Part shown: one piece after another, positions 41,168-49,758 of the stretch
Numbering within the stretch: position 1 is the first letter of the stretch
Layout: each line of letters starts with the position of its first letter
Source of the DNA: Alphaproteobacteria bacterium US3C007
GTDB lineage: Bacteria > Pseudomonadota > Alphaproteobacteria > Rhodobacterales > Rhodobacteraceae
Assembly (NCBI GenBank): GCA_034423775.1
Contig: CP139918.1
Location: 806,001 to 870,000, forward strand
Direction: 5' to 3'
Length of the DNA stretch: 64,000 nt
Translations under genes and position numbers: made by a program
The notes under the pieces: model-generated
Told to the model about the DNA's origin: nothing
What the model saw: only the letters and a program-made list of their open reading frames with translations
Database searches by the model: none

Positions 41168-42445
41168 ATGAACAAAGCCCGAGCATTTAACCCGTTCTTG
41201 TGTGCAAAGACTGATAAGTTGATGGCGCTCATCGCAGAAGTACAGATCCAAATGAGCGGGTATGAGGCTTATTACGAGACCCGCAAGAGAGCCCGAAGAC
41301 CAGCCGATCAGGTAACGTATGAACGTACAGTTGAGGCCATCCTGTGCGACCTGTGTGCTGTAGAGCTTGGGCATAACAACGACAGCATCCACCTCCCCCT
41401 CAGCAATAAAGTCCTGAGGTCAAAATCACGCTACAAAGGGACAGCCTTGGGCAAAACCCTTCCAGACATTCTAAAGGTAATGTCAGCACCTGAGATGGAC
41501 TTTGTCGTTGTCGAGAAAGGCCACAGCACCTTCAAGATTGTCGATGATGACCTTAACGTAGCCTTTGCGGGTGGTCAGCAAACAATACTGAGGGCAGGTC
41601 CAAAGCTACTGTCCCGCATAGACGGCTTTGACATCACGAGGGGTGACATGGGCCAAGCGCCCGAAGATGAGGTCTTAATCCTGCGCGCACCTAAGCGTCA
41701 TTCCAACAGCATTGCTGCGTATCAAGAGTATGATGATGACAAGACCACACTCTCTCTGCGTCAGCAGATGAACGACATCAATGCCTGGCTCGACACTGCT
41801 GACATCAGCTGCAGTCACTCCCAAGTGGACCCAACCCAACGTCGCCTACGTCGCATCTTCAACAACTCCGACTTTGCACAGGGCGGGAGGCTCTACGGTG
41901 GATTCTGGCAAGCCATGTCTTCGGATGAGCGTCAGGAGCATATCCTCATCGAGGGTGATTGTTGTGTCGAGCTAGACTACGGACAGATGAGCCTTGCCAT
42001 CCTGTATGGACTGACAGGTACCAAACCTCCTGAAGGAGACCTGTATGACCTGTCAGCAGAAGGCATTCCAACAGACTACCGCAAGGGCATCAAAACAGTC
42101 ATCCAAGCTCTCATCAACAGCAGTAAGGTACCCACGAAGATGCCCAAGGGTGTCCGAAAGCTCATACCTTCAAGGTACAGCATCAACGACATCCTCGAGG
42201 CTGTGGCGAGAAAGCATCCAGCAATCTACCCACAAATGACCTCAGGGATAGGAATGCAGCTGTTCCGTAAGGAGTCCGATATCTTGGTCGATGTTCTTCT
42301 GACCCTAAAGACCCAAGGTATTGTTGCACTTCCCATTCACGATGCGGTCGTTGTTCAGGATGACAACTCAGACAAAGCCAAGGCTGTCATGAAGAAGGTC
42401 TTCAAGGAGCACACAGGTATCACCCCAGATGTGACCTTAGGTTAG
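41168..42445 (+). CDS. Minimal polymerase-A-like protein, 425 aa, function unknown
   Basis: I do not recognise this as a named family, but its C-terminal half carries the palm motifs of family A DNA polymerases/T7-type RNA polymerases. Motif A is VELDYGQMSLAILYGLTG (Asp270), followed by GDLYDLSAEG; a motif B-like basic helix is DYRKGIKTVIQALINS (Arg305, Lys306, Lys309); motif C is GIVALPIHDAVVV (His391-Asp392). The N-terminal ~200 residues are unrelated to exonuclease or thumb domains that I know. At 425 residues it is far shorter than DNA polymerase I. It follows the integrase by 23 bases, so it probably serves the element, for example in replication or end filling. It contains both catalytic aspartates. 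Confidence 0.6.
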   Translation: MNKARAFNPFLCAKTDKLMALIAEVQIQMSGYEAYYETRKRARRPADQVTYERTVEAILCDLCAVELGHNNDSIHLPLSNKVLRSKSRYKGTALGKTLPDILKVMSAPEMDFVVVEKGHSTFKIVDDDLNVAFAGGQQTILRAGPKLLSRIDGFDITRGDMGQAPEDEVLILRAPKRHSNSIAAYQEYDDDKTTLSLRQQMNDINAWLDTADISCSHSQVDPTQRRLRRIFNNSDFAQGGRLYGGFWQAMSSDERQEHILIEGDCCVELDYGQMSLAILYGLTGTKPPEGDLYDLSAEGIPTDYRKGIKTVIQALINSSKVPTKMPKGVRKLIPSRYSINDILEAVARKHPAIYPQMTSGIGMQLFRKESDILVDVLLTLKTQGIVALPIHDAVVVQDDNSDKAKAVMKKVFKEHTGITPDVTLG

Positions 42446-42870
42446 TCCTGGAATGGATATCTAGTGGAGGTGTGTTGTTGTGGATAATCAATAAGAATAA
42501 CATCAATACACAAGGACCTAAGGGGGAATATCTAACCCCTCTTCATATAGGGGACCCGTAAGGATACCCGAGGGAGGGTGGCAACATAGCATGTCACCAC
42601 CGACAAGAACATCCACTACCCGCCGAGGTACCACTACTGAGGGGCATATAGGGGGGGCTTAGTGTGTCCACATAGGGGGCCCGTAAGCGGGTAGCGTCAC
42701 CCTCCATCAGCATGCGGAGTAATCGAAGGAGCATCAAAGCCTAGGGCAAGATTCTAGTCCGGGTAGTCAGGTAGTTGGCTAGTTGGGTACTTGAAGGTCC
42801 AGTCCACTCCATCCCAAAACTGAGAACTTTTAGGCCTCTATAATGATAACAATCATCATGGAGAACGACT
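42446..42870. repeat. 425-base non-coding region with repeated CATA-GGGG-CCCGTAAG boxes
   Basis: No gene is visible. CATATAGGGGACCCGTAAG (42544), CATATAGGGGGGGCTTAG (42645) and ACATAGGGGGCCCGTAAGC (42670) are related boxes, each with a GGG/CCC dyad. They could be structured RNA or protein sites connected with the polymerase-like gene. The end of the region carries the ribosome site of the next gene. Confidence 0.5.
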
Positions 42871-43101
42871 ATGCTTACCCTATTCACAGCCCTTGCTCTT
42901 GCAGGGGGTGCACTTCGGCTTGTCCTGCAGTGGCAGCTGAAGAAACGCTGGGGGATTTCCCTTGGCATTCCCCAAGTCCTGGCTGGTGCCCTTGTGGTTC
43001 TGGCGGGACTGCCTGAGTTCATAAAGCCCTTCCCCTTTCCAGTCCCACTGGGCCTTACTCTAGGCCTGCTGTTGCCTGACCTTCTGTTGCGGAAGGCTTA
43101 G
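42871..43101 (+). CDS. Small hydrophobic protein, 76 aa
   Basis: Starts at ATG 42871 with GGAGAA upstream. It has two predicted membrane helices (LTLFTALALAGGALRLVL and GIPQVLAGALVVLAGLP), then a Pro/Leu-rich third segment (PLGLTLGLLLPDLLL). No family recognised. It could be a holin-like or accessory membrane peptide of the element. The next small gene starts 1 base after its stop. Confidence 0.55.
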   Translation: MLTLFTALALAGGALRLVLQWQLKKRWGISLGIPQVLAGALVVLAGLPEFIKPFPFPVPLGLTLGLLLPDLLLRKA

Positions 43102-43102
43102 G

Positions 43103-43297
43103 ATGACGGACCTTACCATCACCCCTGGCTGTACTGTGTTGATTGCTGGCTTTGACGACATCCCCTCACACCGGTTCTTGGTCGAGGAGGTCTTCGAGGA
43201 CTGCATCACAGGCACCGCCCTCACAGGTCCCCTTGCTGGGGAGTACGGAGAACCAGACATTGCGTTGGTTCTGCAAGTCCTAGCGGGACCAACCTAG
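43103..43297 (+). CDS. Small hypothetical protein, 64 aa
   Basis: Starts immediately after the preceding stop with GGAAGGCTTAGG as ribosome site. A short beta-rich sequence (CTVLIAGFDDIPSHRFLVEEVFEDCITGTALTG split by turns) without signal or membrane segment. It resembles small phage proteins that have an SH3-like strand order, but I cannot name it. It precedes an integrase gene. Confidence 0.5.
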   Translation: MTDLTITPGCTVLIAGFDDIPSHRFLVEEVFEDCITGTALTGPLAGEYGEPDIALVLQVLAGPT

Positions 43298-43405
43298 TCC
43301 GAGCAGGCGTCAGGGAAGGGCTTAGTCCCTGCTCTTCCTTGGCGCTGCTCACAAAATCCCACCCCATCACACAAACCAGGGCAATTGCCCCAGAAAGGAG
43401 ACGTC

Positions 43406-44656
43406 ATGTCGCCACAGATTAAGTACGCCTACAAGACCCACAACACCTGGATTTACCGCAGAACCTACCCCAAGGCTCTGCAGCCCATCCTTGGCACTGC
43501 CCTCAAGCAGTCTCTCAAGACAGGGGATGCCACTCAAGCAAAGGCCCGTGTGGCTGAGCTGAACCAAACCTTCACAACCATCATCAAGGAGGCTCAGGCC
43601 CATGCCGTTGCTACCCCTCACACCGCTCCTGCCACTACTACCCAAGGTCCTCGACTGGCTGTGGGTCGCCCTCGATATCAGCGTGCTCGTCTTGTGGGTG
43701 AGCGGTTGGTAGCAGAACTCGCCAAAGCTTACCTTGCTGAGGTGTCTCGGCGGCTACGCCCTGGTAGCTTCAAGTCGGTGCGCTTTGCGCTTGAGCTGTT
43801 GACCTCTCATCTGGGCAAGCATGCTGTTGGTGACTTGTCCCTGAGCCATGGAAAGGAGGTCCTGGGGTACATCACCCAGCTCTCTCCCAACGTGCGCAAG
43901 TACAGGGACGGCAAGGACGCGGGCCTGGTTGAGCTTGCAAGCCTGTCAGTCGCTTCTGAGGGTATCACTCTGGCACCGCAGACCCAGGCGCGCATCCTAA
44001 AGCAGATGGCCCAGTTCCTTGACTGGTGTGTTGGCGAAGGGGAGCTAGGCGCCAACCCCTGGGAAGCCCTGAAGATCAAAGACCGGCCTGAGGTTCATCC
44101 CCATGGGGTACTGACGGATGAACAGGTCAGCGTCTTGTTAGCAGCCAAGGACAGGGTACTGCACAGTGCACTGCTCTTCGGGCTTCTCACGGGCATGCGC
44201 TCTGGGGAGATCTGTGGGCTCATGGCTGAGGACGTCACAGCCAAGGGGAACCTGGGAAGGTTTGTCAGCATCAAGCCCAACAAGGTTCGTCTGCTGAAGT
44301 CCAAGGCTGCAGAGCGAGAGGTCCCGCTGCATGGTATCCTTGAGCACCTGCTGGATACCGCTCTGCCGAAGGCTGGTAGGCTGTTTCCGTATCTCACTGT
44401 CGATAAGGTGGTGAAGCGCTACGCCTACCTGCGCCGCCGTCATCCTGAGCTCAGAGGCAGCGTCTTCCACTCCACCCGCAAGTGGTTCATCACCCAGTGT
44501 GAGCGCACAGGTGTCCCTGAGCACTTCACCGCGACTCTTGTGGGGCATCACTCCGCACGCTCCGCCAATAAGCTCACCTATGGGCTGTACTCCGCGGGCA
44601 TCAGTGATGCGCAGAAGCGGGACATTGTGGAAGGGGTGAGAGTGCCCGGACTATAA
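43406..44656 (+). CDS. int: Tyrosine-recombinase integrase (second integrase of the tRNA-Thr island)
   Basis: The 416-residue phage-type integrase starts at ATG 43406 after AAAGGAG. The N-terminal domain begins YKTHNTWIYRRTYPKAL (a DUF6538-like arm-binding segment). The catalytic domain has TGMRSGEICGLMAEDV (box I Arg), HSTRKWFITQCE (His-x-x-Arg), LVGHHSARSANKLTYGLYS (His and Tyr). It belongs to a different subfamily from the integrase at 39849 and has higher GC. No tRNA-like att is visible next to it. It may belong to an element nested inside the island, or to the two small upstream genes. Confidence 0.94.
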   Translation: MSPQIKYAYKTHNTWIYRRTYPKALQPILGTALKQSLKTGDATQAKARVAELNQTFTTIIKEAQAHAVATPHTAPATTTQGPRLAVGRPRYQRARLVGERLVAELAKAYLAEVSRRLRPGSFKSVRFALELLTSHLGKHAVGDLSLSHGKEVLGYITQLSPNVRKYRDGKDAGLVELASLSVASEGITLAPQTQARILKQMAQFLDWCVGEGELGANPWEALKIKDRPEVHPHGVLTDEQVSVLLAAKDRVLHSALLFGLLTGMRSGEICGLMAEDVTAKGNLGRFVSIKPNKVRLLKSKAAEREVPLHGILEHLLDTALPKAGRLFPYLTVDKVVKRYAYLRRRHPELRGSVFHSTRKWFITQCERTGVPEHFTATLVGHHSARSANKLTYGLYSAGISDAQKRDIVEGVRVPGL

Positions 44657-44750
44657 ATCGCTTCGACCTCGCATTTGACATCAGGCTTTAGAGCCCATCC
44701 CGCGTCTCGAGTGAGATGTGGGGTGGGTGTGGGGTTAGGTTGGCTGTGCG

Positions 44751-44870
44751 GCGTCAGATAAACGCCACTTCTACTCACGAGACAATTTCAAGCTCAATCG
44801 AACCGCCGCTCTTACTGAGTGGCGCCAACTATTGAGCGCATAGATTCAGGCTGTGCCAATTATCTGACGC
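44751..44870. repeat. 120-bp segment bounded by perfect 11-bp inverted repeats
   Basis: GCGTCAGATAA (44751-44761) and TTATCTGACGC (44860-44870) are exact inverse copies. GGCTGTGC is also repeated directly at 44742 and 44850. No coding frame is inside. It may be a MITE-like scrap or the end of a lost insertion sequence. The whole gap 44657-45009 otherwise contains nothing that I can name. Confidence 0.5.
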
Positions 44871-45009
44871 GAGTTTGAATTCGTCTGACAGCACCCTCGA
44901 ATGGTAGCAATAACTTACGTTCCTAAAGACGGCGCTCCTTCTGTTGTGCATCGACCTCAGACCCTGAGCAGTTACCGCACAGATAGTATTGACAGGTGCA
45001 GGAGAGCAA

Positions 45010-45038
45010 GTTAAACGTTTAACTGTAAAACGTTTAAC
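45010..45038. promoter_or_regulatory. Twin LacI-type operators upstream of lacI-family gene
   Basis: GTTAAACGTTTAAC (45010-45023) is a perfect 14-bp palindrome with the central CG typical of LacI/PurR-family sites. GTAAAACGTTTAAC (45025-45038) is a near-perfect second copy, centred 15 bp away. They end 21 bases before the start codon, so the regulator probably represses itself. Confidence 0.8.
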
Positions 45039-45059
45039 AGCGTTTTATTGGGGGGACGA

Positions 45060-46115
45060 ATGAAGAAAAATTCAATCAAAGATGTCGCAAAGGCGGCGGG
45101 CGTCTCTACGGCCACGGTGAGCAATGTGTTCAGCGGACGCAAACCTGTGAACGCTGATTTGGCGGGCAAGGTGCGTGGTGCCGCAGCCGCGCTCGGCTAT
45201 ACTGTGAACAAGGCTGCCTCACTTTTGCGAAGCGGCAGAAACAGTGTTGTGTGCGTTTTGGTTCCGGACCTGTCTGACCCTTTTTTTACATCAATCATCA
45301 CAGAAGTTGAGCACCTTGCACGGGCTGATGGCTACGAGATCATTATTGGGAACTCCGACGATGACAAAGCAGTAGAAGCGGGTCGTATTGAGGCTTTGCT
45401 GGCATGGGAACCTGCAGGGATGATTGTGATACCTTGCACAGATGAACTGCCAGAACGTCTCGTCCGCGGAGACGCGCCTCCATGTGTCTTGGTTGATCGA
45501 ATTGCAAATTTCGATGTCGCGGACACCGTCACGATCAACAATGTTGGTGCAGGCGAGCTGGCTGCGGAATACCTAGCAAGCATGGGACACAGGAATATCC
45601 TGCTTGCAGCATCTGATATGTCTATCCACCCTATTCGCCAGCGTGCGCGCGGCGCCCAAAAAGGCGTGGAGAAATTTGGTGGTTCAATTCGTATTATTGA
45701 GGTCGGGTCAGATCCGGAGCGGGGCGTGAAAGTTTTGGGCGAATGGTTTGAAGGCAATGAGGCGCCAACGGCAATCTGCGCAACAACCGACATGGCCACT
45801 TTATCTGTTCTTCGATTTATCGCTGAAAGCCAGATTGATCTTCCAGCGCAAATGTCAGTTGTGGGTTTCGATGATTACGCGTGGATGTCTGCACGCCGCA
45901 CAAAAATCACAGGTATTCGCCAACCGGTAGAAAGGATTGCGGGTGCTGTTTGGACGCAACTTTTAAGCCGTATTAACGGGCAGACTGGCGCTGTCATAAA
46001 CATTGTACTGGAGTGCGAGCTTGTGACCCGCGACTCCGTAGGAGAGCCTAATACAAAGACTGAACACTGGGGGGATCGAGACATGACTTGGAATTATGAA
46101 GCGCGTCAAAGGTGA
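45060..46115 (+). CDS. LacI-family transcriptional regulator of the polyol/pentose operon
   Basis: A 351-residue repressor starting at ATG 45060, after GGGGGGACGA. The N-terminal headpiece is SIKDVAKAAGVSTATVSNVFSGRKPV with the hinge helix KAASLLRSGR. The rest is a periplasmic-binding-protein-like sugar domain (VPDLSDPFFTSIITEVE, INNVGAGELAAEYLASMGH, VVGFDDYAWMS). The palindromes upstream suggest autoregulation. It precedes the ABC transporter and catabolic genes in the same direction and likely controls them in response to the substrate or its phosphate. Confidence 0.94.
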   Translation: MKKNSIKDVAKAAGVSTATVSNVFSGRKPVNADLAGKVRGAAAALGYTVNKAASLLRSGRNSVVCVLVPDLSDPFFTSIITEVEHLARADGYEIIIGNSDDDKAVEAGRIEALLAWEPAGMIVIPCTDELPERLVRGDAPPCVLVDRIANFDVADTVTINNVGAGELAAEYLASMGHRNILLAASDMSIHPIRQRARGAQKGVEKFGGSIRIIEVGSDPERGVKVLGEWFEGNEAPTAICATTDMATLSVLRFIAESQIDLPAQMSVVGFDDYAWMSARRTKITGIRQPVERIAGAVWTQLLSRINGQTGAVINIVLECELVTRDSVGEPNTKTEHWGDRDMTWNYEARQR

Positions 46116-46286
46116 CTTGATACCCGCCGATCGCGAATTGGGCGCACTCTAATCGGGATTTGAGTGGGTTCTAACCGACAGAATTGAGTTTCGAACGCTG
46201 AGACGATGTCTTCAGTGAACGGGAGGAGTGTGTCCGACACACATAAGGGTTCATAGAGCCATAACAGAGAGTACTTGGAGGAAATA

Positions 46287-47642
46287 ATGAATAAATTACT
46301 CACGACATCATGCGCATTTTCTTTGGTCGGTATGACCTTGGCGGGAAGCGCATTGGCGGACGGCCATAGCGTTGATTGGTCTGCCGAACTCGGAGACCAT
46401 TCCGGAACGGATCTTCGGATACAAACAATCAATGATCCATTTACGGGCGCACTAACTGAAGTGATGGCTGACTTTGCCGGCGTCACTGGTGCCAACGTCT
46501 CTATGGACGAGCTGGGTTACGGTGGTCTTTACGAAAAACAGATCCTGAACTGCAGCCAAGGCGATGATACATACGATGTCCTTTTCATCGATGGTATCTG
46601 GGCTGGCGAATTTACAGAGTCCGGCTGTATCGACTCGGTTGAGGACCGCATTGCTGCAACCGACGAAAGCATCATCGCTTGGGACGACTACATGGAAAGC
46701 TTTGCCGGTCAGGCGAGCTGGGATGGTCAACGTCAGTGCCTTCCCGTCGCCGGATACTGGCATATGCTGCACTACCGGACAGACCTTTTCGAACAGGCCG
46801 GTCTTGCCGCGCCAACGACATTCGAAGAAATGTTAAGCGCAGCTGAGTTCTTCAAAGACAATCCGAATTTCCCTGAGTTGGAAGGCGGAATGGCAATGAA
46901 CTTCCAACGTGGTGCAGCTGCTGGTCAGCAGTACTTTGAATGGCTCTACTCTGCTGGTGGCAGCCCTTGGGTCACAAACTTCGTTGGGTCCGATGACGTT
47001 TACGGCGATCTGACGCCAACGCTGAATTCGCCTGAAGCTGTGGCCATGGTCGAGTTCTTTAACGAGATTGCTCAGTATGGCCCCGCTGGCGTCGAAGGCT
47101 TTGCTTGGGACGAACGCGCAAATGCGTTCACACAGGGCCAAGTTGCAATGATCAACAACTGGTCAGTGCGCACGCCACTTTTCACCGACCCCGCCGTTTC
47201 AAAGGTCAATGGAAACTTCGATGTCGCGATGTTCCCACATGCGGAAGGTCAATCATCTATTCCGCCAGTTGGTGGTTGGATCATGTGCATCAACGCGCAT
47301 TCCAACAACAAAGACGCGGCATGGGACTTCATGAAGTGGTTTGCTTCTCCTGAGGTACATACTCAGTTTGTTCTGGCAGGTGGCCCTCCTTCACGTCACT
47401 CCGCGTTCCAAGATGAACAGGTGAACGAAGATCAATTCTGGACGCCAACGCTCTATGAATCTGCTCAAGCTGCATGGCCAGATGGTCGTCCTCGTTACCC
47501 AGGAACATTCCAGGTCATCGACGCGATCGGACTTGAAGTGAACCGCGCGATCATCGGTGAAATCTCTGCTCAAGAAGCGCTGGATAAAGCCAATGAAAAC
47601 GTGACGCGTATCTTGCAAGGCGAAGGTTTGCTGGAACGTTAA
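46287..47642 (+). CDS. ABC transporter substrate-binding protein, sugar/polyol type
   Basis: A 451-residue cluster B (family 1/MalE-like) solute-binding protein. It has a Sec signal peptide (LLTTSCAFSLVGMTLAGSALA) cut near residue 25. The mature part contains LRIQTINDPFTGALTEVMADFAG, YDVLFIDGIWAGEFTESG, VAGYWHMLHYRTDLFEQAGL and GGWIMCINAHSNNKDAAWDFMKWF. The start ATG 46287 follows GGAGGAAATA. It captures the sugar or polyol in the periplasm and passes it to the two permeases downstream. Two hairpins follow the gene, which may raise its expression over the permease genes. Confidence 0.94.
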   Translation: MNKLLTTSCAFSLVGMTLAGSALADGHSVDWSAELGDHSGTDLRIQTINDPFTGALTEVMADFAGVTGANVSMDELGYGGLYEKQILNCSQGDDTYDVLFIDGIWAGEFTESGCIDSVEDRIAATDESIIAWDDYMESFAGQASWDGQRQCLPVAGYWHMLHYRTDLFEQAGLAAPTTFEEMLSAAEFFKDNPNFPELEGGMAMNFQRGAAAGQQYFEWLYSAGGSPWVTNFVGSDDVYGDLTPTLNSPEAVAMVEFFNEIAQYGPAGVEGFAWDERANAFTQGQVAMINNWSVRTPLFTDPAVSKVNGNFDVAMFPHAEGQSSIPPVGGWIMCINAHSNNKDAAWDFMKWFASPEVHTQFVLAGGPPSRHSAFQDEQVNEDQFWTPTLYESAQAAWPDGRPRYPGTFQVIDAIGLEVNRAIIGEISAQEALDKANENVTRILQGEGLLER

Positions 47643-47682
47643 GTCAAGCAGGTGCCCTGCAAATATGCAGGACACCATAGAC

Positions 47683-47719
47683 CCGGCCTGCTGCATATCG
47701 CAAAACAAGAGCAGGCCGG
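47683..47719. terminator. Hairpin between the binding-protein gene and the permease genes
   Basis: CCGGCCTGCT (47683-47692) and AGCAGGCCGG (47710-47719) form a perfect 10-bp stem with a 17-base loop. A smaller stem, CCTGCA/TGCAGG, lies just before it. There is no T tract, so it is more likely an mRNA-stabilising or attenuating structure, as commonly found after binding-protein genes. The remaining gap to 47975 has no gene. Confidence 0.6.
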
Positions 47720-47975
47720 TTCGTCTCAAGACTTGAAGAGGAAAAACGGTTTCAGGTCAATGGAATTGCAGTGGCAGTCCCAATTGAAACCCAGATTCCA
47801 AAGTCCACTAGAGACATTTTTGAGGGGTTCCAGTTTGGACGCATGCCCTTCTGCGAAAGTAAAAAGTGTCGTATGATGCCTGTAAGAGGCTGCAGCGGCG
47901 GAACGAAAACATGATGCCTGTCCCGCTTTGATTATAGGGCGCAGAGCGTCACACTGAAATGCTTGGATCGAAGTC

Positions 47976-48902
47976 GTGTCAGAAGCCGCAACAAAAACTG
48001 AGAAAATAAAACGTAAAGGCTCTCTCACACGGGACGAACGCTTGGTACGGGCCGCATTCATTGCCCCAGCCGTAGTTTACCTGATGTTTATGAGCATCTT
48101 CCCGTTCATCTATTCGGTCTACTTGAGCTTGTATCAAGCCAAGCTCACTCGATTGCACAAGAAATTCTTCGTTGGGTTCGAAAATTACGTAAATCTATTC
48201 AAGGACGAAGTGTTCCTAGCATCGCTGAAGAACACGTTCGTTTTGACGACAACATCGATCGTGTTCGAAGTCATTCTCGCCTTTGCCTGCGCAAAAGTGT
48301 TTTTGTCACTTAAAGAGCAGAAAACCGGGTACTTCCTGCGGTCTATGTCGATCCTGCCAATGATGATTACACCGCTCTGCGTAGCGCTTATCTTCAGCTA
48401 CATCTTAAACCCGACCCTCGGTATCCTGAACTACATTCTCTCGGGTGTAGGTGTCGAACCAATTTCGTGGTTCGCCAATCCGAACCTCGCACTTTGGTCC
48501 ATCATCGCGATCAATGTGTGGCAATGGACGCCATTCATGATGCTTTTGATGTTGGCTGGTCTCGTGTCGATCCCATCATCCCTATACGAGGCAGCTTCAC
48601 TTGAAAAAGCCCGGTGGTGGCATGTCGCCCGTTGGATTGAACTACCAGCGATCAAGGACGTTATCCTGATCGGGATCATTCTTCGCGTTATCGATAATTT
48701 GAAGCTTTTTGATCTTGTGTACATCACGACCCGCGGTGGGCCCGGAGACAACACTGAATTGTTGACGTATTTCACGTATCGACAGGACTTTGCCTTCTTC
48801 AACGTTGGCTATGGTTCTGCAGCAGCTGTCATCATTTTGGTCATCAGCATCTTCGTCACAACCATTGCAGTTAGCTTCCTGAGGAAAATGCAAAATGCGT
48901 AA
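47976..48902 (+). CDS. ABC transporter permease, MalF/UgpA type
   Basis: A 308-residue inner-membrane permease beginning at GTG 47976. About six transmembrane helices, the first at AFIAPAVVYLMFMSIFPFIYSVYLSLYQ (two parts). The EAA loop that contacts the ATPase is LYEAASLEKARWWHVARWIELPAIKD, with the conserved EAA...G-variant. It ends 8 bases inside the start of the next permease, a normal overlap for this operon type. It pairs with the 48895 permease to form the translocation channel. Confidence 0.94.
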   Translation: MSEAATKTEKIKRKGSLTRDERLVRAAFIAPAVVYLMFMSIFPFIYSVYLSLYQAKLTRLHKKFFVGFENYVNLFKDEVFLASLKNTFVLTTTSIVFEVILAFACAKVFLSLKEQKTGYFLRSMSILPMMITPLCVALIFSYILNPTLGILNYILSGVGVEPISWFANPNLALWSIIAINVWQWTPFMMLLMLAGLVSIPSSLYEAASLEKARWWHVARWIELPAIKDVILIGIILRVIDNLKLFDLVYITTRGGPGDNTELLTYFTYRQDFAFFNVGYGSAAAVIILVISIFVTTIAVSFLRKMQNA

Positions 48903-49713
48903 TTCTAGTAATCTCGGCTCATATGCGGCTGCAATTTTCATCATGCTGGTGTTCACGCTGCCCATCCTTTGGATGTTCATGGGAGCGTTCAAAACACCCG
49001 TCGATATCTACTCGATCCCGCCAGTATGGTGGCCCGACTTCACGTACTTGGACAATTTCAAAACGCTGTTCGCGGAAAATTGGAAGTTTTTGCTGAACTC
49101 AGTGATAATAACACTCGGCGCGACTGTGCTATGTATGATCTTCGCACTTCCTTGTGCATTTGGTCTCGTAAATTTCCAGTTCAAGACAAACAATTTTCTA
49201 GCCGACTGGATCTTGTCTACACGGATGATGCCGCCGATTGCGGCAGCTGTACCGCTCTTTATGATCTTCAATGGCCTGGGGATGCTCGACACTCACCTTG
49301 CATTGATCATCGTCTACGCAGGCTTTAATCTCCCGTTCGCGGTTTGGGTGGCGATGTCGTTCTTCCGCAATCTTCCAAAAGAGATCATCGAGGCGGCGCG
49401 GATTGAGGGTTGCACCTGGTGGCAAACGTTTTGGCAGGTCGCACTTCCTCTCACTAAAAGTGGTATCGCAACGGTCTCAACATTCGTATTTATTTTTGCT
49501 TGGAATGAGCTGCTGCTCGCGCTTTTCCTCACATCCAGCGATGCGAAGACCTTCCCAGTGGTTATCTCGGGCTTTTCGACGCTGTCCAGAACGTACTGGG
49601 AATTCGTCTCAGCGGCGACAGTCATCCAGGTCCTACCACCAATCATTTTCACACTCATCATGCAACGACACATCGTGTCGGGTCTGACCATGGGCGCCGT
49701 CAAAAATGGCTAA
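48895..49713 (+). CDS. ABC transporter permease, MalG/UgpE type
   Basis: A 272-residue permease with about six membrane helices. It starts with SYAAAIFIMLVFTLPILWMFMGAFKT. The EAA motif region is IIEAARIEGCTWWQTFWQVALPLTKSGI. It ends TMGAVKNG, the usual C-terminus of MalG-like subunits. Together with the upstream permease and the ATPase below it makes a complete CUT1-type importer. Confidence 0.94.
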   Translation: MRNSSNLGSYAAAIFIMLVFTLPILWMFMGAFKTPVDIYSIPPVWWPDFTYLDNFKTLFAENWKFLLNSVIITLGATVLCMIFALPCAFGLVNFQFKTNNFLADWILSTRMMPPIAAAVPLFMIFNGLGMLDTHLALIIVYAGFNLPFAVWVAMSFFRNLPKEIIEAARIEGCTWWQTFWQVALPLTKSGIATVSTFVFIFAWNELLLALFLTSSDAKTFPVVISGFSTLSRTYWEFVSAATVIQVLPPIIFTLIMQRHIVSGLTMGAVKNG

Positions 49714-49758
49714 CCCTGCTCAGAAACCCACGCGAGATAATGCGAAAAGGAAACCAAG

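Noticed and set aside
44138..44551. Leftward frame inside the second integrase
   Set aside because: Antisense shadow of a gene with all catalytic recombinase motifs.
45048..45059. Earlier start for the LacI-family gene
   Set aside because: The ATG at 45060 has the better ribosome site and begins directly at the conserved KKNSIKDVA headpiece.
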